Shown: in pieces, positions 36,801 to 45,335 of the stretch
How positions within the stretch are numbered: the first letter of the stretch is position 1
How the letters are laid out: each line of letters starts with the position of its first letter
NCBI GenBank assembly: GCA_964613215.1
Contig: CAZTHK010000017.1
Location: forward strand, 1-64,000
DNA: 64,000 nt
Source of the DNA: CAZTHK01 sp964613215
Lineage (GTDB): Bacteria > Krumholzibacteriota > Krumholzibacteriia > Krumholzibacteriales > CAZTHK01
Reading direction: 5' to 3'
Program-made: the position numbers and the translations under genes
Notes under the pieces: generated by a model
Database searches by the model: none
Told to the model about the DNA's origin: nothing
Seen by the model: only the letters and a program-made list of their open reading frames with translations

Positions 36801-37657
36801 TCCTCGATCAGAGGCAATTCTAACAGACTCTGGGATTTGAGCAGGTCCAGGGCTGTTTCGGTAAGGGGCTTGCCGGCCTCCAGAATTATTTCTCCGGTCT
36901 CCTTGTTCACTACATCCTCCGCAACTATCCGGCCGATCAGCTTGAGATCCTTCTTGCTCTTCCTGGGAGTCAAGTTATAAACCCTGGTGTTGTGGAAGAG
37001 TTTTATGATTGCGCTGTTGGGAGAAAATCCCAATGCCTTGAGCAGTACAGTCACCGGAATCTTTCTCTTCCGGTTGATGTAGGTGTACATGATGTTGTTC
37101 ACATCAATCTTGAATTCCACCCAGGAACCCCGGTAGGGGATGATCCTGGCATTGAAAAGCCTCTTCCCGTTGGGGTGATACTTATCGCTGAAAACGGCAC
37201 CCGGAGACCTGTGAAGCTGGCTTACAATAACCCGCTCGGCTCCATTTATAATGAAGGTGCCCTTCTCCGTTATCATGGGGATTTCACCCAGGTAAACTTC
37301 ACTCTGGATGATATCCTTAATGATCGATTCCCCCTCCTCTTCCTCCTTTACCACCAGGCGGAGGGAAGCCTTCAGGGGGACCGCATAGGTAAGATCCCTG
37401 TCCTTGCATTCCCTCTCTGTATACTTGGCTTCACCAACCGTGTAACCGAGATACTCCAGGGTGAACCCCCCCCTGGAGGATTCTATGGGGAAGATCGATT
37501 TGAACACCGCCTCCAGCCCAACCTCTTCCCTTTTATCTATGGGAACCTTGGGCTGAAGAAACTTTTCAAATGACTTCAACTGAATCTCCAGGAGATGGGG
37601 AATCTCCATCACCTGTGGTATTTTACCATAACTGATTCGCTCAGGCATATTAATCAT
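33869..37657 (-). CDS. rpoB: RNA polymerase subunit beta
   Basis: A 1262-residue subunit. It contains the rifampicin-pocket region [20 protein letters not shown] and [20 protein letters not shown], the flap, and the C-terminal [20 protein letters not shown]. The frame is open to 37702, but AAGGAAGGG lies 9 bases before the ATG at 37657, with none before the upstream codon. A second ATG three codons later is also possible. It begins [14 protein letters not shown] and follows rplL by 52 bases. Confidence 0.97.
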   Translation of the reverse strand: [1262 protein letters not shown]

Positions 37658-37709
37658 CAGGGCGATCCCTTCCTTATATCCGTTGGAAGTTCCAGCCAAC
37701 AAGAATTAA

Positions 37710-38339
37710 TTACTTTATCTCCACAGTTGCGCCTACTTCTTCGACCTGTTCTTTAATCTGTTCAGCTTCTTCCTTGTTTACTGCTTCCTTTATGGGAGTA
37801 GGACTGTCTTCCACCAGTTTCTTGGCGTCGATAAGGCCAAGACCGGTTATCTTGCGTACTACTTTTATTACCTGAATTTTCTGCTGTCCCACTTCCTTAA
37901 GCACTGCGTCAAATTCCGTCTGCTCTTCCTCTTCCTCTTGACCACCACCGGCAGCACCCATTGCACCAGGCGCTATCGCCATGGGTGCGGCTGCGGTTAC
38001 ACCGAAATGATCCTCCATAGCCTTGACCAGTTCGGAAAGCTCCAGAACTGTCATGGATTCCACCATCTCGATGATCTTTTCCACTGTTTTAGAGGAAACC
38101 TTCTTCTCTTTCTTTTCCTCCTTCACCTCTTCCTTCTTCTCCTCCTTTTTCTCTGCCTTCTTCTCCTCTTTCTTTTCGGATTTAGCCTCTTTCTTCTCTT
38201 CTTTGGCTTCTTTGGCCTTGGCTTTACCCTTTTCCTTCTCTTCTGCCTTGCCCTCGGCCTTTTCTTTCGCCTCGGTTTCTTCCTTCTTCTTGGCCTTGGC
38301 AGATTCCTTCTTCTTGGCCTCGTCCTTCTTTGCTGACAT
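37710..38339 (-). CDS. rplL: 50S ribosomal protein L7/L12 with Lys/Glu N-terminal extension
   Basis: A 209-residue stalk protein; L7/L12 usually has about 125. Residues 1-82 are almost only Lys, Glu and Ala (for example KAEGKAEEKEKGKAKAKEAK). The normal protein follows: dimerisation domain (TVEKIIEMVESMTVLELSEL), Ala/Gly hinge (APGAMGAAGGG, then an acidic run), and the factor-binding C-terminal domain (VVRKITGLGLIDAKKLVEDS). AAGGAAGGAG about 10 bases before the first ATG supports translation of the extension. The extension lies where the L12 N-terminus docks on L10. Confidence 0.94.
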   Translation of the reverse strand: MSAKKDEAKKKESAKAKKKEETEAKEKAEGKAEEKEKGKAKAKEAKEEKKEAKSEKKEEKKAEKKEEKKEEVKEEKKEKKVSSKTVEKIIEMVESMTVLELSELVKAMEDHFGVTAAAPMAIAPGAMGAAGGGQEEEEEQTEFDAVLKEVGQQKIQVIKVVRKITGLGLIDAKKLVEDSPTPIKEAVNKEEAEQIKEQVEEVGATVEIK

Positions 38340-38425
38340 CCTCTTTTTTCTCCTTCCTTAAATCATCTGTTCTACGGTTTGTGAAAATAACCGGACCGTC
38401 CGGTCTGATGACGGCCCCTCCGCTA

Positions 38426-38947
38426 TCAGGACGCCTTCTTCTTGTCGGAAATGGCATTCAATACACCCACCAGGTCCCTCAGGGAAGCATCGAGGCAATT
38501 TACAAAGCCCCGCAGAGGTGCCTGCAAAGTTCCGACAACCTGAGTTATTAAAGCTTCCCGGCTGGGAAGCCCGGCCAGTCTCTCTGTTTCAGCAGCATCC
38601 ATTATCTGGCCGTCTATGTATCCACCTTTAAATTTGGGCAAATCGTATTCATCCGCGAACTTCTTAATTACCTGTGCCGCTATCACTTCATCCTCATTAC
38701 TTACCGCCACCGCGGTAGGTCCCTCCAACAGGTGGTCCATTCCCTCTATCCCCAGCTTCTCCATACTTCTCTTCGCCAGGGTGTTTTTAATCACTCTGTA
38801 TATTACTTCCTTCTCCCGGCACTGGCGGCGGAGCTCCGAAATATCCTTTACATCCAGCCCGGTGAAATCATTCAATATAAAGCTCTTTGAATTCTTGAGA
38901 ATATCGGCTAAGTCTTCTACTTCTTTCAATTTGCCTGGCTGAACCAT
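38426..38947 (-). CDS. rplJ: 50S ribosomal protein L10
   Basis: A 173-residue stalk base protein. It has ILNDFTGLDVKDISELRRQC, VIKNTLAKRSMEKLG, and a C-terminal helix for L7/L12 dimers (LRGFVNCLDASLRDLVGVLN). The gap to rplA is only 18 bases, which leaves no room for the L10 leader RNA that controls this gene pair in many bacteria. Confidence 0.96.
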   Translation of the reverse strand: MVQPGKLKEVEDLADILKNSKSFILNDFTGLDVKDISELRRQCREKEVIYRVIKNTLAKRSMEKLGIEGMDHLLEGPTAVAVSNEDEVIAAQVIKKFADEYDLPKFKGGYIDGQIMDAAETERLAGLPSREALITQVVGTLQAPLRGFVNCLDASLRDLVGVLNAISDKKKAS

Positions 38948-38965
38948 ATCTTCTGCTCCCTTTCT

Positions 38966-39670
38966 TTACTTTCTGTAATCGCTCATCAGGCCTGAATCAT
39001 CCAACTTTACCGAGGGACCCATGGCTGATGACAGATATACACTCCTTATGTATTTTCCCTTAGCCGATGCCGGTTTGGCCTGAACCAGTTCCCTCAGCAT
39101 GGCTCTTACATTATCGGAAAGCTGTTCCTTCTGGAATGACATCTTTCCCACCGGAACATGAATATTGGCTCCCTTGTCCACCCGGTACTCTATCTTTCCG
39201 GCCTTACTCTCCTTTACCGCCCTGGCCACTTCGAAGGTCACTGTCCCCGCTTTGGGGTTGGGCATTAATCCCCTGGGACCCAGAATCTTACCCAGCTTGC
39301 CCACTTCGCTCATCATGTCGGGGGTGGTTATGGCCACATCGAACTCCAGCCATCCATCCTGGATCTTCTGGGTGAATTCATCGGAGCCCACATAATCCGC
39401 TCCGGCATCGCGGGCTTCCTCCTCCTTCTCACCCCTGGCTATCACCAGCACCTTTATCTCCTTGCCGGTACCATGCGGAAGTATTACCGTACCCCTGACC
39501 TGCTGATCAGCATGCCGGGGGTTTACCCCCAGATTGGCGGAAAACTCCACAGTTTCATCGAAATTCGTGCGGGGCAGATCTTTCAGTATATCCAGTGCAT
39601 CTTCGATCTGGTACTTCTTGCCCCGTTCCGTCTTGTTTCGCCCTTCGCGATATCTCTTGCCGTGCTTCAT
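38966..39670 (-). CDS. rplA: 50S ribosomal protein L1
   Basis: A 234-residue L1 of the mobile L1 stalk. It starts MKHGKRYREGRNKTERGKKY and has VGSDEFTQKIQDGWLEFDVA and LGKILGPRGLMPNPKAGTVT, with KMSFQKEQLSDNVRAMLREL in the second domain. A frame from 39706 would overlap rplK; the ATG at 39670 lies 22 bases after the rplK stop and gives the family start. Confidence 0.96.
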   Translation of the reverse strand: MKHGKRYREGRNKTERGKKYQIEDALDILKDLPRTNFDETVEFSANLGVNPRHADQQVRGTVILPHGTGKEIKVLVIARGEKEEEARDAGADYVGSDEFTQKIQDGWLEFDVAITTPDMMSEVGKLGKILGPRGLMPNPKAGTVTFEVARAVKESKAGKIEYRVDKGANIHVPVGKMSFQKEQLSDNVRAMLRELVQAKPASAKGKYIRSVYLSSAMGPSVKLDDSGLMSDYRK

Positions 39671-39692
39671 CTGTTCACCACTTTCTGTTTTC

Positions 39693-40133
39693 TCACGCCT
39701 CCTCAACTATGATCCCCATGCTTCTGGCGGAACCCTCGATTATCTTCACCGCAGCATCAACATTGTGTGCATTGAGATCTTCGGCCTTCCGCCTGGCAAT
39801 ATCCACAAGCTGCTTCCGTTTTATCTTAGCTACCTTTTCCCGGTTCGGTTCCCCCGAACCCTTGGCAATATTGGCCGCTTCCTTAAGCAGCTCAGAAGCC
39901 GGAGGCGATTTGGTAATGAATGAAAATGTTCTGTCGGCATAAACCGTAATTTCTACCGGGATAATAGTTCCCGTCATGTTCTGCGTCTGGGCATTGAACT
40001 GCTTGCAGAAATCCATGGAACTTACCTGCAGCTGCCCCAGCGCCGGACCCACCGGCGGAGCGGGCGAAGCCTGCCCCCCCGGAATCTGAAGTTTTATAAC
40101 CTTTAATACCTTCTTCTTGCGTTTCTTAGCCAT
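39693..40133 (-). CDS. rplK: 50S ribosomal protein L11
   Basis: A 146-residue L11. The N-terminal proline-rich switch region is LQIPGGQASPAPPVGPALGQ; the C-terminal rRNA-binding domain has the EDLNAHNVDAAVKIIEGSAR block. It is part of the GTPase-associated centre and of RelA activation in stringent response. Confidence 0.97.
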   Translation of the reverse strand: MAKKRKKKVLKVIKLQIPGGQASPAPPVGPALGQLQVSSMDFCKQFNAQTQNMTGTIIPVEITVYADRTFSFITKSPPASELLKEAANIAKGSGEPNREKVAKIKRKQLVDIARRKAEDLNAHNVDAAVKIIEGSARSMGIIVEEA

Positions 40134-40178
40134 TAATCATTTACTCCTTGATATCTGTTATCCAGGCAGTAGCAGACC

Positions 40179-41000
40179 CTACAGTGTTTTTACCTGAAGA
40201 AAGTCGAGCTCTACCGGGGTTTCCCGGCCGAAGATGCTTACCAGAACCTTGATCTTCCCCCTCTCCGGATTGATCTCATCCACCACTCCGGTGAAATCGG
40301 CAAATGGGCCATCCGTTACCCTGACATGTTCCCCGATGGTAAAGGGAACCTCGGGTATAATACCCTCCTTCTTCTCCATCCGTCCCAGTATCCTGTCCAC
40401 CTCCTTCTGCGGTATGGGGAAGGGCTTCCTTCCCCCTCCCACAAAGTGAGTTACGCCGGGTACATCTTCTATCATCCCCCAGGTTTCATTGTTCATTTCC
40501 ATCTCTATCAGCAGATAGCTGGGGAACAGTTTTCTCTTGGAAACTGTTTTCTCTCCCTTCTTCATCTCCGCCACATCCTCCGTAGCTATCAGAACCCTGC
40601 CGAATTTATCCTCCAGACCCGACCCTTCTATCAGCCGCTCAATAGTTTCCCTGACCTTCTTTTCCCTGCCCGAGTAAGTGTGAACCACATACCACTTCAT
40701 ATTACTCTTATCCTTCTCCGGTTTCTCTTCACCCCTCTTGACTTCCTGCTCCCGGTCAGTGGTATCAGTATCCTTCTCCCCGGCCCTGCCGCTTTCTTCC
40801 TCCCGCTCCGTTTTCTGCTTATCCCCGGTTGCCGCCCCGCTACCGGATTCACCCTTGCCGTTATCCTTCTTCTGTTCATCCGGTGCAGATGCAGCTTCGC
40901 CGGGATTCTCCGTTTCCGATTCTTCTACCGCAGAAGCCTTGATATTCTCTTCATCTTCACGGTTTTCCGGTTTCAGGTTTCTGGAATCTTCAGAATTCAT
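40179..41000 (-). CDS. nusG: Transcription factor NusG with acidic N-terminal extension
   Basis: A 273-residue protein; NusG usually has about 180. Residues 1-100 are low-complexity, rich in Glu, Asp, Ser and Lys, with no fold expected. From residue 101 comes a standard NGN domain (MKWYVVHTYSGREKKVRETI, then KLFPSYLLIEMEMNNETWGM) and the C-terminal KOW domain (VRVTDGPFADFTGVVDEI). Translation might also start at the ATG 40700, with GGAGAAGGA 13 bases before it, giving a normal-size NusG. I prefer the long form because the frame is open for 300 bases with biased composition and the shorter form would leave an unusual gap after secE. Confidence 0.92.
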   Translation of the reverse strand: MNSEDSRNLKPENREDEENIKASAVEESETENPGEAASAPDEQKKDNGKGESGSGAATGDKQKTEREEESGRAGEKDTDTTDREQEVKRGEEKPEKDKSNMKWYVVHTYSGREKKVRETIERLIEGSGLEDKFGRVLIATEDVAEMKKGEKTVSKRKLFPSYLLIEMEMNNETWGMIEDVPGVTHFVGGGRKPFPIPQKEVDRILGRMEKKEGIIPEVPFTIGEHVRVTDGPFADFTGVVDEINPERGKIKVLVSIFGRETPVELDFLQVKTL

Positions 41001-41049
41001 CTAACATTCACCGCCAATTAAACTTTCATCTACAAACTACTGGTTCGAT

Positions 41050-41238
41050 TTACCACCCGAATACAAGTCTTATCAAATAAGACAAAATCTGATCTACCAC
41101 TCCTATGAACACCGTCACAACAAAAGAGGCAATTATTACTATCTTGGTCGACTCCTTGAGTTCCTCCCTGGTGGGCCAGGTCACCTTCTTCATCTCGGCC
41201 TTGGTCTCCAACAGAAATTTCCTGATCTTTTCAACCAT
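41050..41238 (-). CDS. secE: Protein translocase subunit SecE
   Basis: A 62-residue single-helix form. It has the amphipathic motif LLETKAEMKKVTWPTREELK and then one membrane helix (IVIIASFVVTVFIGVVDQIL). It lies between rpmG and nusG as in most bacteria. Confidence 0.96.
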   Translation of the reverse strand: MVEKIRKFLLETKAEMKKVTWPTREELKESTKIVIIASFVVTVFIGVVDQILSYLIRLVFGW

Positions 41239-41286
41239 TGAACTCTCCAGCTACTGCTTATAATTTTCCCTGCCCCCGCCGGCTTA

Positions 41287-41436
41287 CTAACGTGTTTCCT
41301 TGTGCATGGTATGCTGCCGGCAGTTGGGGCAAAACTTCTTGAACTTAACCTTACCACTATGGGTACGCTTGTTCTTGGTAGTGGTATAATTTTTATGCTT
41401 GCATTTCTCGCAAGCGAGAATAACCAAATCCCTCAT
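41287..41436 (-). CDS. rpmG: 50S ribosomal protein L33 (zinc-binding type)
   Basis: A 49-residue frame, MRDLVILACEKCKHKNYTTT to CPNCRQHTMHKETR. It has two CXXC pairs that bind zinc (the C+ form). It lies between the tRNA-linked tuf and secE; the position is common in many phyla. It is too short for many gene finders. Confidence 0.97.
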   Translation of the reverse strand: MRDLVILACEKCKHKNYTTTKNKRTHSGKVKFKKFCPNCRQHTMHKETR

Positions 41437-41453
41437 CTGTTAATTTCCTTCTT

Positions 41454-42647
<1,194 letters not shown>

Positions 42648-42675
42648 CTGGTAGACCTCCTGGTTTTTATTTATC

Positions 42676-42751
42676 TGGAGCCCACGACCGGATTTGAACC
42701 GGTGTCCTCTTCCTTACCAAGGAAGTGCTCCACCGCCTGAGCTACGTGGGC
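42676..42751 (-). tRNA. tRNA-Thr (GGU)
   Basis: 76 bases with encoded CCA. Acceptor GCCCACG pairs with CGTGGGC; anticodon loop TTGGTAA gives GGU. It is the fourth tRNA of the cluster, 28 bases upstream of tuf, equivalent to E. coli thrT. Confidence 0.96.
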
Positions 42752-42770
42752 TTCCAGCATGTCTCTTCAC

Positions 42771-42846
42771 TGGAGCGGGAAACGGGGATCGAACCCGCGA
42801 CCCTCAGCTTGGAAGGCTGATGCTCTACCATCTGAGCTATTCCCGC
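42771..42846 (-). tRNA. tRNA-Gly (UCC)
   Basis: 76 bases with encoded CCA. Acceptor GCGGGAA pairs with TTCCCGC; anticodon loop CTTCCAA gives UCC. It is the third tRNA, equivalent to E. coli glyT. Confidence 0.96.
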
Positions 42847-42896
42847 TCCGCGCATCCGGAAAAGACCGGCAAATGCGGTCATCTTCCTGGAATATC

Positions 42897-42981
42897 TGGT
42901 GGGGAGGGGAGGATTCGAACCTCCGAAGGCTTCGCCGACAGATTTACAGTCTGTTCCCTTTGACCACTCGGGAACCTCCCC
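42897..42981 (-). tRNA. tRNA-Tyr (GUA)
   Basis: 85 bases, class II with a long variable arm, encoded CCA. Acceptor GGGGAGG pairs with CCTCCCC; anticodon GUA in CTGTAAA. It is the second tRNA of the cluster, 126 bases after the first. Confidence 0.96.
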
Positions 42982-43107
42982 ATCACCGTCGTTTTTAATG
43001 CCGGGAAAGCCGAAAAAGCAATATATATCCCCTCGGCCCGATTGATGCAAGCTCAAATTTTCTAATATGTTAGAAACCAGTTACCTTTTTCCCCGGCCTC
43101 GTAATTC

Positions 43108-43183
43108 TGGAGCTGGCGAAGGGAATTGAACCCCCAACCTACTGATTACAAATCAGTTGCTCTACCCATTGAGCTACGCCAGC
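43108..43183 (-). tRNA. tRNA-Thr (UGU)
   Basis: 76 bases with encoded CCA. Acceptor GCTGGCG pairs with CGCCAGC; anticodon loop TTTGTAA gives UGU. It is the first gene of the tRNA-tuf-ribosomal cluster, equivalent to E. coli thrU. Confidence 0.96.
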
Positions 43184-43220
43184 TCGGGATATACCTATCC
43201 CCGCAAACGTCAAGGTTGTA

Positions 43221-43249
43221 ATATTAGTTTTATTGAATCACATTGTCAA
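43221..43249 (-). promoter_or_regulatory. Promoter of the tRNA-tuf-ribosomal cluster
   Basis: TTGACA (43249-43244), 17-base spacer, TAATAT (43226-43221) on the minus strand, about 38 bases upstream of tRNA-Thr(UGU). An A/T-rich tract (TTTTTT upstream of -35) could serve as an UP element. It is the strongest promoter visible upstream of the cluster. Confidence 0.8.
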
Positions 43250-43416
43250 GAAAAAAACGGGCAAAAAAATCCATAATCACTTTCGGCTATAAAAAATCCT
43301 CCATCCCCTGTGCTATCTGCCCGGTACGAAAATCCCGTCTAATATAATAAATGGCAGAAATCAACGCAAGTTATTAGATCAATATCAAGAGCTGTTTCGG
43401 GGATAAACTTATCATT

Positions 43417-43490
43417 CCCGAAAATCCTCTCTGACTAAGCCGGCTCCTTCACTGGTAAACCATTATGTATTTCCCGCACCAGTACCGGGA
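43417..43490 (+). repeat. Flanking direct repeat, left copy
   Basis: About 73 bp, shared with 45877-45949 with only a handful of mismatches and two single-base indels. It includes AGCCGGCT, CTGGTAAACCATT and a hairpin, TTTCCCG with CGGGAAA around a 9-base loop. It stands just upstream of the exosortase-cassette promoter. Confidence 0.75.
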
Positions 43491-43511
43491 AACTCCAATC
43501 AAACTTTATGC

Positions 43512-43541
43512 TTGACGGAATTGTACAACCTGTGGTATCCT
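43512..43541 (+). promoter_or_regulatory. Promoter of the exosortase cassette
   Basis: TTGACG (43512-43517), 18-base spacer, TATCCT (43536-43541). It is divergent from the tRNA cluster promoter and predicts a start near 43548, about 315 bases ahead of the first gene. Confidence 0.55.
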
Positions 43542-43547
43542 GTATAT

Positions 43548-43862
43548 CGTGGAATATCGGGGTCTCAAAAGGCCCAATGAGACCCATGCAAATTAGAGTT
43601 CCGAAAGGAGGGAAGCAAACCCATTCAAAGGGAGAAAAGGGTATTATGCTCTTTTTGTCTTTTTGCCGGTTTGACAGAGATGCCCGGAAGGGGCTGACCC
43701 AGGAAAGGAGGATAGATTCAACAGTAAATTCGCGCGGAATGTTAATCTCGAGAACCCTGATCCGGATGTGAAGCGAGTAATATCCGTGTCAGGCCCGTAA
43801 ATGAGTTGAGATACCAGAAGAAGAAAAACTCTTCTTCGCTTTTTGAACCGGAGGATTATAGA
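43548..43862 (+). promoter_or_regulatory. Long structured leader of the exosortase cassette
   Basis: About 315 bases with no convincing gene; the 87-codon frame through it has no ribosome-binding site and no recognisable product. Near its 5' end GGGTCTCA (43560-43567) pairs perfectly with TGAGACCC (43578-43585). GC-rich and purine-rich segments follow, including two strong GGAGG-like sites not tied to good frames (near 43606 and 43707). It may hold a regulatory RNA; I could not match it to a known riboswitch. Confidence 0.45.
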
Positions 43863-44738
43863 ATGAAGAAACTTGCACTACTTTCATTGGTATTCCTTTT
43901 ATTACCCGCTGTCGTCAGTGCTCAGTGCACGAAGGAAGGCGCAACGGGTATTTATGTTACTTTTCCCACGGGGATTCAGGACATTTTCGCAGGTCAGACG
44001 CTGACCTACACTATCGGTCCCGCCAACTTCGGTGGTGCCACCGATACATTCTGTCTTGAAGCCACCTCGGCCAGAGGATGGACATTAGTAGGCGATCCCC
44101 CGCTGGGAGACTGCTTCATACTCGATTCCATGACTTACATGAACTACGATGTTTCTGTCACGGCTGACTGCGAAGCCGCCGTTTGCGAGTATGACACAGT
44201 TATTGCCACTCAGGCTTTCTGCGATGTCAATGGTAACTGTGCTCCCGAGTGCGGTGACACAGACAGCGACACGCTGATTCTGCATGTGGTGGAATCACCG
44301 CCTGCTCTGGATATCCTTCAGGACAGCCTGACCACGGTGGAACAGGGACAGACTGCTGCTTACATCCCGTTCTCCATCTGTAACGGTGACCCCTGCGCTC
44401 CCGCTACAACCTATGACTACGTAATCACCAGCAAGGGTCATGTAGGCGCAGCCATCAACCAGAGTGGTACTGCTACTAGCGTTGCCGGCGGTGAATGCGA
44501 GGATGTCTATGGTGTAATCGACGCCGGTGCGGCTTCAGTATGCGATTACGATACCCTGACCATAATCGCCTGGGATGCTGCCACAGGCGAGGTTTATGAC
44601 ACCTGTGTTCAGCTGATCCATGTTATTACACCTGAGTCGGTACCTCTTTTCTCGACACCTGTGCTGACAATTCTGGTACTTGCCATGCTTCTGTCCGCTG
44701 CGGTGTTCATGAGAAGACGTGCTGCCAACAAGGCGTAA
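43863..44738 (+). CDS. Secreted protein with variant CTERM sorting signal (exosortase substrate)
   Basis: A 291-residue protein. It starts MKKLALLSLVFLLLPAVVSA, a signal peptide probably cleaved after AVVSA, with GGAGG 8 bases before the ATG (the ATG at 43806 lacks one). The body is acidic, Cys-rich and beta-strand-like, with two similar halves (LTYTIGPANFGGATDTFCLE and TAAYIPFSICNGDPCAPATT). The tail is tripartite: VPLFSTPV, a hydrophobic helix (LTILVLAMLLSAAVFM), then RRRAANKA. That resembles the IPTLxxWG-CTERM and related signals cut by exosortase H, but lacks the WG. The exosortase gene follows 36 bases later. The role of the mature protein is unknown. Confidence 0.8.
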   Translation: MKKLALLSLVFLLLPAVVSAQCTKEGATGIYVTFPTGIQDIFAGQTLTYTIGPANFGGATDTFCLEATSARGWTLVGDPPLGDCFILDSMTYMNYDVSVTADCEAAVCEYDTVIATQAFCDVNGNCAPECGDTDSDTLILHVVESPPALDILQDSLTTVEQGQTAAYIPFSICNGDPCAPATTYDYVITSKGHVGAAINQSGTATSVAGGECEDVYGVIDAGAASVCDYDTLTIIAWDAATGEVYDTCVQLIHVITPESVPLFSTPVLTILVLAMLLSAAVFMRRRAANKA

Positions 44739-44774
44739 GAATCAACTGCTGTTTAAAAACTGAAAGTTGATTAA

Positions 44775-45335
44775 TTGGGCCACGGAAAGAAGCCAGAAGG
44801 AGAAAAGAAGATAGCTGCAAAAGGTAAAAGTTTCAGAAAGAGATTTCTAACTTTCCTGGCGCTTTTTTTCCTCATCTGGCTTCTTTCCTATTTTATTACC
44901 CGAAAATACCCTGTAATCGAAGAAAAGCTGATATCCATAGTGGTCAGTGAAGTTTCGCTCTTCCTTAATCTTTTCAACTACAAGTATAAACTGGAGGGTC
45001 CCTCCTTTACCTTCTATGCCCGGCACGGATGCGAGAATATGATAGTGGTGGTGGAATGCACCGGTCTCTATACCACCATTATCTTCTACTCTATTATCCT
45101 GGCCTATCCGGCAAAGATTTATCAGAAACTGCTGGGGCTGTTAATCGGAATTCCGGCCATCCACATCCTCAACCTGCTGAGAATGATCGTTATCTCCCTT
45201 ATTCTTTACCACAACCGGGACCTGTTCACCTTCTTCCACGGTTATCTGTGGCAGATTACCTTCGTAATATTCATGTTACTGCTGGTTATCCTCTGGATGG
45301 GCAAGATCGTTAAGAGGAATGATAAGGATGAATGA
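44775..45335 (+). CDS. Exosortase/archaeosortase family transpeptidase (XrtH-like)
   Basis: A 186-residue integral membrane protein with about four to five helices after a basic N-terminus. The catalytic residues of the family are visible: Cys in VVVECTGLYTTI (residue 95), Arg in HILNLLRMIVIS (136) and His in FFHGYLWQ (155). It would cleave the C-terminal tail of substrates at the membrane and attach or release them at the cell surface. The start is uncertain: the frame opens with TTG at 44775 without a good ribosome-binding site, while AAGGAG precedes an ATA at 44811. The compact size and the next gene resemble exosortase H systems. It appears dedicated to the adjacent substrate. Confidence 0.85.
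   Translation: MGHGKKPEGEKKIAAKGKSFRKRFLTFLALFFLIWLLSYFITRKYPVIEEKLISIVVSEVSLFLNLFNYKYKLEGPSFTFYARHGCENMIVVVECTGLYTTIIFYSIILAYPAKIYQKLLGLLIGIPAIHILNLLRMIVISLILYHNRDLFTFFHGYLWQITFVIFMLLLVILWMGKIVKRNDKDE

Noticed and set aside
43590..43660. Possible c-di-GMP (GEMM) riboswitch in the exosortase leader
   Set aside because: Short resemblance (GCAAACC followed by an A-rich loop) but the second conserved arm of GEMM is not present.
43508..43771. 87-codon plus-strand frame in the exosortase leader
   Set aside because: No ribosome-binding site, starts inside the predicted promoter, and the composition shows no protein-like pattern. Treated as leader.
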